DNA of 28,506 nt from Candidatus Caenarcanales bacterium (GTDB lineage Bacteria > Cyanobacteriota > Vampirovibrionia > Caenarcaniphilales > Caenarcanaceae), in assembly GCA_947489925.1 (NCBI GenBank), contig CANLFK010000005.1, positions 1 to 28,506 of the forward strand. The letters run 5' to 3'. A program made the translations under genes and the position numbers. Numbering within the stretch: position 1 is the first letter of the stretch; every line of letters begins with the position of its first letter. Under the pieces are notes generated by a model. The model was given only the letters and a program-made list of their open reading frames with translations. It searched no databases and was not told the origin of the DNA. Of the stretch, positions 1 to 8,000 are shown in pieces.

Positions 1-2
1 AA

Positions 3-1151
3 GTAAATGGTTGGCAATTATCACCAGTAAAATTTGATGACTTAAATCTTTTAGTTGGAGTTTCAGGAGTTGGTAAAACTCAAATTTTAAAGGCTATAAG
101 GCAAGTCCAAGCAATTGCTGTTAATGGTATTGCTTTAACTGGAAGATATTGGAAAATCAGGTTTTTAATTGATGAAAATGAATATTTATGGGAAGGCAAA
201 TTCGACAAAGGTTCAATAGAAGAATCCAGTTCTTTTTCGCCTGAGCAATATGATATAGAAGCTGAATTGAAAGAAAAACCGAGAATTATTGAAGAAAATC
301 TTTCTATAAACAATACTAAAATTATTACTAGAGATAAAGATAATAATATTAATGTCAGAGACAAAGAGTATTCTGGATTAGCAAATTCTGAAAGTATTGT
401 TTATTTAATGAGAAATTCCAAGGATTTAGCTATTTCTAGCATTAGAGAGTCTTTTAAAAAAATTATTCTCAATGATCAAGCTAACTCAATTCATCAAATA
501 CATAAATTATGGATTTTTTCTAATTTAGACTTATTAAAGAAACAATTTAATTCATTAGATAAAATCAAAAACTCCTCTTTAGATACTCTAGTTAAATTAT
601 TTCTTGTTTTTGAAAATCCAGAACTATTAAAAAATCCAGAACTATTTAACATATCAAAAAATATAAAGGATAATTTTCAATCAATATTTAATCAAGTAGA
701 GAACATAAAGTTTGATTGGATAAAAGGTGATTCAGGAGAAGAAAAGCTTCCCATAGTAACTTTAAAAGAAAAAGATATTAATAATTGGGTAAAACAAAAT
801 AATATTTCTTCAGGTATGTTTAGAACCTTAATGCATATTGCTGAGCTTTATTTATTACCAGATCATTCCGTCGTTTTGATTGACGAATTTGAAAATAGTC
901 TCGGAGTTAATTGCTTGAGCCAAGTAACTGAAAGTATATTAAATCAAGGTGAAAACCAACAATTTATAATCACTAGTCATCACCCTTATGTAATAAATAA
1001 TATTGATTTTGAATACTGGAAAATAGTTACTCGCAAAGGCAATATTGTGAAAATAAGAAATTCATCTGAGTTCAATCTGGGTGGTTCTAAACATACAGCT
1101 TTTACGAAATTAATGAATTTGGAAGAATATGAGCATGGAGTACAAAGCTAA
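3..1151 (+). CDS. AAA (AAA15/OLD-like) ATPase, 5' end outside window
   Basis: The reading frame is open from the first complete codon of the window, so the true start lies upstream. A TTG at 267 is in frame but would drop the Walker A motif, so it is not the start. Visible motifs are a P-loop GVSGVGKT (nt 57-80), an ABC-like signature region SSGMFRTL (about nt 807-830), a Walker B VVLIDE followed by an ENSLG D-loop (about nt 870-908), and a switch histidine in TSHHPY (about nt 973-990). This arrangement is typical of the AAA15/AAA_21 ATPases found in OLD-like nuclease and anti-phage systems. Between Walker A and the signature lies a Lys/Asn-rich insert of roughly 230 residues, probably a coiled-coil or dimerisation arm. 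The stop is followed with no gap by the ATG of a TOPRIM-like gene, so the two are almost certainly co-translated. ATPase assignment is firm; the defence role is inference from pairing. Confidence 0.85.
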   Translation, partial: VNGWQLSPVKFDDLNLLVGVSGVGKTQILKAIRQVQAIAVNGIALTGRYWKIRFLIDENEYLWEGKFDKGSIEESSSFSPEQYDIEAELKEKPRIIEENLSINNTKIITRDKDNNINVRDKEYSGLANSESIVYLMRNSKDLAISSIRESFKKIILNDQANSIHQIHKLWIFSNLDLLKKQFNSLDKIKNSSLDTLVKLFLVFENPELLKNPELFNISKNIKDNFQSIFNQVENIKFDWIKGDSGEEKLPIVTLKEKDINNWVKQNNISSGMFRTLMHIAELYLLPDHSVVLIDEFENSLGVNCLSQVTESILNQGENQQFIITSHHPYVINNIDFEYWKIVTRKGNIVKIRNSSEFNLGGSKHTAFTKLMNLEEYEHGVQS

Positions 1152-1826
1152 ATGAGTATTTATTTTCTCGTGGAAGGGGAAACTGAAACAAAACTTTATC
1201 CCAGATGGCTTAAATACTTAATTCCTGAATATACAAGAGTTGAATTAGCAGAAGACGCTAAAGATAATAATTATTGTATAGTTTCTGCTCGTGGAGCACC
1301 CCTTTGGAAAGAATTAGAAGATGCAATTAAAACAGTAAATGAATTTCCGCAATATAAACATTTACTTTTATGTATGGATTCAGAGCATTTAAGCTCAAAT
1401 GAAATTATCCTTGATGCTCAAGCTCACTTAGAAGAAAGAAAAATAAAAACTATACAATCAGAATTAGTTTATATAATTCAAAATCGTTGTATTGAAACTT
1501 GGCTTTTAGCTAATAAAGCTATAATTGACGAGAATAAACACAGAGAATTTTGCCAGAAATATGTTGATTTTTATGATGTTTCAGCTTACTGCCCTGAATT
1601 AATGAATAAACCAGACTGGTGTAAGATAAAAAGTAAAAATGCAATAACAAGATTTCATCAAGAATACCTAAAAGCAATTATTCCTAATTATAGTAAATCA
1701 AATCCCCACCAAGCCCAAACAAAAGAGTTTTTAAATGAATTGATGGAAAGAGTACAGGCTGACAGAGAACACTTACATTCATTTCAAAAATTATTAGACT
1801 TTTGCAAAAAAATCTGTATCAACTAA
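1152..1826 (+). CDS. TOPRIM-like (DUF4276/RloB/AriB-type) partner of the AAA ATPase
   Basis: This 224-residue protein starts at the ATG immediately after the ATPase stop. It opens with a hydrophobic strand and FLVEGETE (E8, E12), the conserved acidic motif that begins TOPRIM-like nuclease folds. A second strand, LLLCMDSE, gives D75 and E77, the position of the usual DxD. A later IQNRCIETW (E114, W116) resembles the glutamate/tryptophan motif seen in DUF4276/RloB-like proteins. No other domain is visible and the rest is mixed helical. AAA15 ATPase plus TOPRIM-like pairs are known from OLD-type, PARIS (AriA-AriB) and related anti-phage systems. I cannot say which this is: DUF4276, DUF4435 and RloB all share the general pattern. 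Nuclease function is inferred from the motifs and the neighbour. The gene ends 23 nt before dispersed repeat copy 1. Confidence 0.65.
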   Translation: MSIYFLVEGETETKLYPRWLKYLIPEYTRVELAEDAKDNNYCIVSARGAPLWKELEDAIKTVNEFPQYKHLLLCMDSEHLSSNEIILDAQAHLEERKIKTIQSELVYIIQNRCIETWLLANKAIIDENKHREFCQKYVDFYDVSAYCPELMNKPDWCKIKSKNAITRFHQEYLKAIIPNYSKSNPHQAQTKEFLNELMERVQADREHLHSFQKLLDFCKKICIN

Positions 1827-1849
1827 AATTGCGACTTTTTGCAAATATT

Positions 1850-1994
1850 CTGAATCGCAGACTAGCACAGATAACACTGATTTCACAGATATTTTATTTA
1901 TAATTTCCCTCCTAAATTTAAGCTCTCTCAAAGCAAAAATACAAAGCCTAAAGTATCTGTGTCATCTTTTAATCTGCGTCAATCTGTGATTCAG
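1850..1994 (+). repeat. Dispersed ~147-bp MITE-like repeat, copy 1
   Basis: The element begins CTGAATCGCAGATTAGCACA and ends with CCATCTGTGATTCAG-type sequence (here CAATCTGTGATTCAG), so both ends read CTGAATC(G/A)CAGAT inward. The ~40-bp terminal arms are imperfect inverted repeats built of recurring CACAGAT/CGCAGAT words. The centre carries GCTCTCTCAAAGC and CAAAGCCTAAAGT. Other copies are at 2533-2680, 15380-15527 (inverted), 20184-20269 (truncated) and 22625-22772 (inverted). The right 26 bp overlap the 3' end of the antitoxin gene and encode its last seven residues and stop. Confidence 0.85.
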
Positions 1995-2196
1995 AAGTTA
2001 AACCAAATTGCTTTTTTATTTCGTTGAAAGGGATTGACTTTTCATTTTTAGATTCAGACTTTGCAGTTCTTAACAATTGTAAATCTTCCAAATCCTCAAG
2101 CGTTTCTTTAATTAATTCAAATTCTTCGTAAGGCAAAATTACAAATTGCTTTTGTCCATTTTTTACTAAAAACTCTGGATGTAACTCTATTGTCAT
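1969..2196 (-). CDS. Phd/YefM-like antitoxin
   Basis: This is a 75-residue acidic protein. Its N-terminus, with NGQKQFVILPYEEFELIKE, matches the compact N-terminal fold of Phd/YefM/RelB-type antitoxins, which bind DNA as dimers. A long charged helix (LEDLEDLQLLRTAKSESK) follows and then a C-terminal tail of the kind that wraps the toxin. The ATG overlaps the toxin stop by 4 nt (2193-2196), so toxin and antitoxin are translationally coupled, with the toxin gene first. The last seven residues and the stop codon come from dispersed repeat copy 1, which suggests the original 3' end was replaced or extended by repeat insertion. The family is inferred from size, composition and partner. Confidence 0.75.
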   Translation of the reverse strand: MTIELHPEFLVKNGQKQFVILPYEEFELIKETLEDLEDLQLLRTAKSESKNEKSIPFNEIKKQFGLTSESQIDAD

Positions 2197-2441
2197 CTGT
2201 AAGCCTCTTTGCGATGAATAATTCTATACACTGTAATTGTATTTTCTTCTATTTCAAATAATACCCTGTAATCACCAATCCTCAAACGATATTCTGGGGT
2301 GAAATTTGTAAGTTTTTTCAAGTCTCCTTCTAAATTAATACTAAATTTTTCTAATTTCTTCAAAACTCGTTTAGATTGCTCTAATGGTAAGTTTTCTAAG
2401 TCTTTTATTGCTTTTGGTTTTAGCTTAATTTCATAATTCAT
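2193..2441 (-). CDS. RelE/ParE-superfamily toxin
   Basis: This 82-residue basic protein has the RelE fold signature. The N-terminus is YEIKLKPKAIKDLENLP, then come two helices, then the strand set YRLRIGDYRVLFEIEENTITVYRIIHRKEAYR (R52, R54, R59, R73, H76, R77, Y81). RelE toxins are ribosome-dependent mRNA interferases, and ParE relatives act on gyrase instead. The IGDYRVLFEI and HRKEAYR motifs favour the RelE branch. Its length matches the usual 80-95 residues and it looks intact. It is the upstream gene of a two-gene operon with the antitoxin at 1969-2196, overlapping by 4 nt. Its promoter would lie in 2442-2530, between the toxin start and repeat copy 2. Confidence 0.88.
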   Translation of the reverse strand: MNYEIKLKPKAIKDLENLPLEQSKRVLKKLEKFSINLEGDLKKLTNFTPEYRLRIGDYRVLFEIEENTITVYRIIHRKEAYR

Positions 2442-2511
2442 CTTTTCTTAAACAATTGCGACTTTTTGCATATAAATTTAATAATATTAGTGCTTCTCAT
2501 GGTAAACTCCA

Positions 2512-2701
2512 GCCTAATTTTTTGCAAATATTCTGAATCGCAGATTAGCACAGATAACACTGATTTCACAGATTTTTTATTTACAGTTTTCTCGTCTAAA
2601 AATTCAAGCTCTCTCAAAGCAAAAATACAAAGCCTAAAGTAACCGTGCCATCTTTTAATCTGCGTCCATCTGTGATTGAGAAGTGCCTAATTTTTTGCAA
2701 A
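2512..2701. repeat. 17-bp direct repeat immediately flanking repeat copy 2
   Basis: GCCTAATTTTTTGCAAA occurs identically at 2512-2528 and 2685-2701, each 4 bp outside the ends of dispersed repeat copy 2. A matched pair hugging both ends looks like a target-site duplication or an outer repeat layer. The TTTTTTGCAAA part also resembles the 17-bp repeat further left, so an outer part of the element is an alternative. Confidence 0.65.
2533..2680 (+). repeat. Dispersed ~147-bp MITE-like repeat, copy 2
   Basis: Same orientation as copy 1, from CTGAATCGCAG to CTGTGATTGAG (one change in the terminal CAG motif). It occupies most of the 350-bp gap between the toxin start and the TTG at 2792, where promoters of two divergent genes would be expected. 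No protein-coding frame is visible in it. Confidence 0.85.
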
Positions 2702-2791
2702 AGTTTATAAGCTTTAATCAAGATGCAAATAAAAAACTGTCAATCTCTGTTATTATTTAAATATTAAGATTTCATTAAGCCTGAATTCAAA

Positions 2792-3892
2792 TTGCAAATA
2801 AAATTAATTGGTTCAGCTCCAACAACACTCAAAATTGGAGGAGTTGCTTTTTTCCCAGATTCAGTGAATAAGGTTTTGAGCTTGGAGCTAGAAGCAGCCG
2901 AGTTAATTAATAATGTTTGGCTTTTTACGGCAAAATTAGAGAAAAATCCTTATCACTTCTCAGACCAAGCTTTAAATCAAAACTTAAAAATATTAAATCA
3001 AGCTGAAGCAATATTAAAACAGGCAGAAAAGCTGGTTTCAACTTCTGTTCCGCAAGCAAAAAAACGCCAGCCCGCTTTTTATTTATCTTTATCGAAATGT
3101 TATTATCTGAAAGCCAAAACTAGCTATTTTCTGCAAAAAGAATCTGCTATTACAAAAGACTTATACTTACAAGCTAGGCAATTTTGCAACAGAGCTTTAA
3201 ATATTTTCCATCAACAAAAAGATTATAAAGGAGAAATTTTATGCCAAGAACAAATGGCTATTATCAATGATCAACCAGAAAGCCTGAATTATTCTATTAT
3301 TAGCCGAGAAGACAAACAAAAAGAAGTTATAGAGCCTTTAAATAATTTATGTGCCGAAATACCTTTTAAACATTCATCCTATGATTCTACTTTTGAAACT
3401 TTTAATCATTTTATGGGAATTGTTTTTGGTTTATGTTTTGCCAGTTTGTTCAGGAGGCATACCAAACCCAAAGCCGATGAAACTTTAATCAATAAAACTA
3501 AATATCTATTTATGGAAAGTGGTTTACTAGGTTTAAGAATTATTAGTGGTTATGTTTTCACTTGGCTTTTTGTTGATTATATTTTTGTAAAACCAGTTTT
3601 AAAACTTTTAGTTAAAAGCTTAGGAAATTTACCTGATTTTCTAATTGAGCCAGTTTATCAATCCATCAAATGGGCTTTTGAAAAAGAAGACTTAATGGAT
3701 ATTTTTGAACTGATGGGTAATATAAACCATGACTTAATGAAAGGTTCTCAAAAAATGGGAGATACTCAAAAAGCCGATTATTACAAAAGAATAGCCAATA
3801 TTTACTTTACAAAATATATTAGTGAGTTAGACCCTCAAGACCCAGAAAACAAGATCTTAATACAAGAAAAAAAAGACTATAGCAATCTTTAA
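2792..3892 (+). CDS. Hypothetical TPR-like protein with two membrane segments
   Basis: This 366-residue protein is not recognised. A TTG start at 2792 is used because the frame has a stop at 2765 and no ATG near it. Residues 60-160 are amphipathic helices with paired Leu/Ala/Tyr patterns (for example LYLQARQFCNRALNIFHQQKDY) that look like degenerate TPR repeats. Two hydrophobic stretches follow, at about 205-221 (FNHFMGIVFGLCFASLF) and 245-268 (GLRIISGYVFTWLFVDYIFV), then a soluble helical C-terminus. The likely topology is a cytoplasmic helical N-domain anchored by a hairpin in the membrane. It stands alone, divergent from the TA pair and convergent with the secreted protein at 3982-5010. 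Function unknown; it may be lineage-specific. Confidence 0.7.
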   Translation: MQIKLIGSAPTTLKIGGVAFFPDSVNKVLSLELEAAELINNVWLFTAKLEKNPYHFSDQALNQNLKILNQAEAILKQAEKLVSTSVPQAKKRQPAFYLSLSKCYYLKAKTSYFLQKESAITKDLYLQARQFCNRALNIFHQQKDYKGEILCQEQMAIINDQPESLNYSIISREDKQKEVIEPLNNLCAEIPFKHSSYDSTFETFNHFMGIVFGLCFASLFRRHTKPKADETLINKTKYLFMESGLLGLRIISGYVFTWLFVDYIFVKPVLKLLVKSLGNLPDFLIEPVYQSIKWAFEKEDLMDIFELMGNINHDLMKGSQKMGDTQKADYYKRIANIYFTKYISELDPQDPENKILIQEKKDYSNL

Positions 3893-3981
3893 ATAAAAAA
3901 CTAGCTTGAGTAAGTTAATTGCTTAATTGGATTATAAACAGCCAGTTCCATCACTATTACAAGATAATTTTACTTAGATTT

Positions 3982-5010
3982 TTAATTTACATATCCAGTA
4001 GCACAATTAACAACCACAATTTCCCCTACCCCTTGATTACTTCCATAACAAGTCCCCGTTTCTATTTCTGTCGGAGTTTCACCTGGTTTACAATTAATTC
4101 TTTGACAAAAAATACAGAGAACTCCACTTTGAGCACCTGTATCCGTACCGCCTTTTGCAAGACAAACATCAAGACCTCTTGTAGCCTGAGCAATAGAAGG
4201 TAGGACAGCCAACAAAGAAGGTTTAATGTATTTGCTTAATAATAGTTTTTCATCCTGAGAATAAAGACTTTCAGAAACAATTTCTTGATCTTTCTCGCCA
4301 TTAATTAAATTTTTCACATTTTGAAGCAATTTTTCCAGAGGCGAAAGGCTAATTGCTTGGCTAAAAAGTGGTTTGCCAGAAGCTTCCTTTATAGATTTTA
4401 CTCTTTGAGCAAAGAATTTGGCTGTATTTAATAGTTTACAGCTAGTTCGTTTATTACCAGCACAAACATAAGCTTTTAGCGTCCCTCTCATTGTATTACT
4501 ACCATCATAATTAGCTTTCACTTGCCAAATTGCATTTTGAGATTTTGATCCATACAAGAAATCCGAATCCCATTCAAGTTTTCTTCCACTGTCTGAAACT
4601 TTACGCATAAATAATCTTGCTTTCTCGCCAGTAGTTTTAGTCAATGGCTTATCACAATATTCATTATCATTTACAGGAGTATAACTACCTTTCATTTCAT
4701 AACTATTAGCCCCTACGACATAACGGCTTGATTGTCCAAATATCTGTTTTTCCCCTTTATCTAATTTCATTACATATCTCCCTTTGGAGTCAGCTTTAAT
4801 TGGCTTAAAGTCTAAACTAAAATAACCAATATAAACTGGACAATCAATTGGTGGAGGCAAAGTTCCAGCGACAGATTTAGTGTCTGACCTTTTAATGACA
4901 TATTGCCACTGTCCATTAGCTGAATTATCAATATCTGCTTTAGCTGGCAAATAAAGCCCACTTATTACTGACAAAACAATCATTGAAACTATTATTATTA
5001 AATTTTTCAT
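3982..5010 (-). CDS. Secreted Cys-containing protein downstream of the TadE-like gene
   Basis: This 342-residue protein starts at an ATG preceded by an AAGGAG ribosome-binding site (on the minus strand, 8 nt upstream). Residues 1-25 are a clear signal peptide (MKNLIIIVSMIVLSVISGLYLPAKA) with an AKA cleavage site. The mature part has a beta-rich N-terminal half with scattered cysteines, a helical linker around residues 215-265, and a Cys-rich tail (CLAKG, CIFCQRINC, GTCYG, VNC) suggesting disulfides. It begins only 22 nt after the stop of the 1166-residue TadE-like protein, so the two probably form an operon and may act together at the cell surface. No known family recognised. Confidence 0.75.
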   Translation of the reverse strand: MKNLIIIVSMIVLSVISGLYLPAKADIDNSANGQWQYVIKRSDTKSVAGTLPPPIDCPVYIGYFSLDFKPIKADSKGRYVMKLDKGEKQIFGQSSRYVVGANSYEMKGSYTPVNDNEYCDKPLTKTTGEKARLFMRKVSDSGRKLEWDSDFLYGSKSQNAIWQVKANYDGSNTMRGTLKAYVCAGNKRTSCKLLNTAKFFAQRVKSIKEASGKPLFSQAISLSPLEKLLQNVKNLINGEKDQEIVSESLYSQDEKLLLSKYIKPSLLAVLPSIAQATRGLDVCLAKGGTDTGAQSGVLCIFCQRINCKPGETPTEIETGTCYGSNQGVGEIVVVNCATGYVN

Positions 5011-5032
5011 TTTGAATCTCCTTCTTTTTTAT

Positions 5033-8000
5033 CTAAACTGATTTTTGAAACAACTTGACAAACCCATTCCAAATATCATTCAGACTTATTTTTTTTGAAT
5101 TGTTGTCTTTATCTTTTTCTAAAAGCTGCTCAATCCAAATATCCCAAGACTTACCAAGTATAACTTTTCCATCTACAAGAGACTTAACACCAGCTTCAGA
5201 ATGAGGTTTAGCATATAATCCATCAGAAATTACAAGTTTCTTGTCTGATAAATTCTTACCAGCGTCTAATTCAGTTATTCCAAGCTCTGTTAGTGTTTTA
5301 ATTTCACTAGCTTCACTAATTCCATCTAAATTGAAGTCTTGCCATAATAACAAACCTTTTAATTCAGTATCAGAAATTAATTTATCTTTGTTTTTGTCAG
5401 CCATTTCAGCTAAAGCAATATAACCATTTTTATAAGACTTGCCATTAGTGAAATTACCAAATAGCTCGCTTCCATCATCAATTTTGCCGTTTTTATTAAA
5501 GTCATAAGCTAAAAGCCCTTGTCCTTCGGCAAATTTAATCCAGCGATATTTAGCTTTTTTAGCTTTCGGGTCAATTTTAAAGGCTACTGATTTTTCAGCT
5601 GCTTCAATAGATTTACCATTTAAGCTAATCACAAGCGGACTAAAATACTTATCACATCTTTCCTTGCACTGACTATCGTCTGGACCTGGTATACACTTTT
5701 TACAAGGGGGGCAATTAGGAGAAGGCGGTTCTTCAACCATTCTTTGACCTGGTGGACATTTATCTGGGGCTGGTGGACATTCGCAGTTAGGCGTTGGATT
5801 TGGTGGTTGAGTTGGTGAAGGAGGCTTTGGTGGCTTGCAACGATAAAAACAAGGGAAAGGAGGAGTTGGACCAATAATAAATGGAGGAGTAACTGGCGTT
5901 ACATTTATTTGTATATAAGTTGTTCCTATTGTTCCTTGTACTGGCGTTACGGGTGTTACTGTCGTCGGTTGAGATGGCTGACTCGGTTGAGATGGCTGAC
6001 TCGGTTGAGATGGCTGACTCGGTTGAGATGGCTGACTCGGTTGAGATGGCTGACTCGGTTGAGATGGCTGACTCGGTTGAGATGGCTGACTCGGCTGTGA
6101 TGGCTGACTCGGCTGTGATGGCTGACTCGGTTGAGATGGCTGACTCGGTTGAGATGGCTGACTCGGTTGAGATGGCTGACTCGGTTGAGATGGCTGACTC
6201 GGTTGAGATGGCTGACTCGGTTGAGATGGCTGACTCGGTTGAGATGGCTGAGCAGGCGGCTTACAAGGTTTATAGAAACATAATGGAGTTCTACGAGGAA
6301 TATAACATTTACCGCCTGTTATAAAACATTCACCATGAGGACAGAAAGGCGGTTGATTAGGTTTTTTGAGGCAACGAGGCTTGCAGTTTTGACCAGGTAA
6401 ACATTTAACACTGCATGGCTTGGCTGGCAATAAAAGACTATTAAAATCTTGTCCGACAATGGAAGCTAAACCACCAGGATATAAAGATAAACATGTTGCT
6501 GGGTCTCCATCGGTTATAGCTTCAACAGCACAACATTCCCCAGCTTTTTGTCCATGTTTTTTAATGGCGGCAGTGCTACACATCGAATAATTTCCGTCTC
6601 GAGGTATTTGCCATAGTCCTGGAAGTACTCTTAGTTTATTGGGAACACCCTTTAAAGTTACAACTAAATTTTTTGTTCTGCCAGGATGCAGTAGATCTGG
6701 ACATGGTATATTACCTATAAAGCTTGTTTTCTTTAACTGGCGGCTAGCACAATAATTGTCCATAGCACCAGGGTCTGTTTTATCGACACCATGGCAACAA
6801 TTCATTAATTGACAGTCTCTGCGATAACGACATTCAAGATTAAAGTAAATTGGATTAAGCTGATAAATAGAAGTATTTGACCACCACTGACCACGCAAAA
6901 CGACAACTGACATTCTCCATTGCTCTTCAACATCTCGGCAAGTTCCAAAATAACCGCAAGCTGGGCTACCTGCATTACAAATATCACAAGTAGATTGATA
7001 AGGAATTGTTTGATCTAATGGATTAGCTAAAGGATGTTTTGGATCTTTTTCAGCGGCAACATAGCCTTTTTCAATCGAATCATATAATTTATCGGCTGGC
7101 ATATCACCGTCTTTCTTTTGTAATTTGGCTTCAGCACCTACTTCCCCAAAAGGACCAATCCAAGGCTTAATTGCGGCATAATCAGTACGGCATTCAACTT
7201 TGTTTACGGTACAGGAATTAGGATCATTTCTCCTAATAATTATAGGTCCTTGTTGTCCGTCTAAATTCGTTATATCTCCAGCAGTGGAAGGCATTTGGAC
7301 ACCATTTTGTTGGTCTGGATAACCGCAAGGTATTACTTTAAAGTAATGATCACATCTACCCAAAACACCAACTGGTATAGCCTGCCCATCTGGATACCAA
7401 ACCCCTTTACAAGCATATCTCAAACCCGTCAATATTAAAGGATCAACTGTTCCACAATTGGCAATACTATGAATACCAGCAGGAGTTGGATCAGTTCCCT
7501 CACACTTCATATTATCTTCATCTCTTGAATAAGACCGCACAAAATTACATTTGTCTTTTTTACATCTTTCGCAATAGTCTCCTTGCACTCCAGGCCATTG
7601 ATCTATAGCAAATACTCTGCGAGAAGTACCAATAATTAAACTATTAGGTCTTTGACGATTTGCATTGGATTGAGCCGCAGTTGAAGCAGGAGTAGAAGCA
7701 GTAGCGACTTGAAATGGCTTACAAACTCCATTACCCGAAGGAATTGTCCCTTCAACACCATCAACTCCGTCTGCCAAAGCTCCTTGATCAATATTTCCAT
7801 CATAATCACAATTATTTTTACAAATAACCAAAGGTCTAACTGCTACCGAAGCCAAAGACTTGCCAACTCCACCAATATCAACACCCGCTGAACTAGCCGC
7901 ATAATTTGCCCGACCTTCTAACCAGCCACAAGTTCCAACATTTGCCGCTGATTCTGGGGTTGGATCCATGCGATTGATCATATTAAAGAAACCTTTTAAA

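Larger units (their letters stand above)
1827..2470. repeat. 17-bp direct repeat bracketing repeat copy 1 and the TA pair
   Basis: AATTGCGACTTTTTGCA occurs identically at 1827-1843, right after the TOPRIM gene stop, and at 2454-2470, just upstream of the toxin start. The segment between holds dispersed repeat copy 1 and the whole toxin-antitoxin pair. This is seen directly. That the bracketed segment arrived or was duplicated as a unit is inference. Confidence 0.7.

Noticed and set aside
1850..2680. Dispersed repeats as a CRISPR or tRNA-like cluster
   Set aside because: Copies are hundreds to thousands of bases apart with inverted ends and no spacer pattern or cloverleaf.
3919..4203. 94-codon plus-strand frame
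   Set aside because: It lies antisense to the 3' end of the secreted Cys-containing gene, which has a signal peptide and ribosome-binding site. The composition looks non-natural.
5629..5874. 81-codon minus-strand frame within the large surface gene
   Set aside because: It overlaps the TadE-like gene in another frame, in a Pro/Cys-rich stretch. No family features, so treated as a shadow.
5971..6258. Possible CRISPR array
   Set aside because: The 18-bp units are contiguous with no spacers and encode an in-frame PSQ repeat.
5920..6324. Plus-strand frame with repeated VEMADS units
   Set aside because: It is the antisense reading of the 18-bp tandem repeat inside the large minus-strand gene. 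The repeat keeps several frames open, and there is no ribosome-binding site or recognisable protein.
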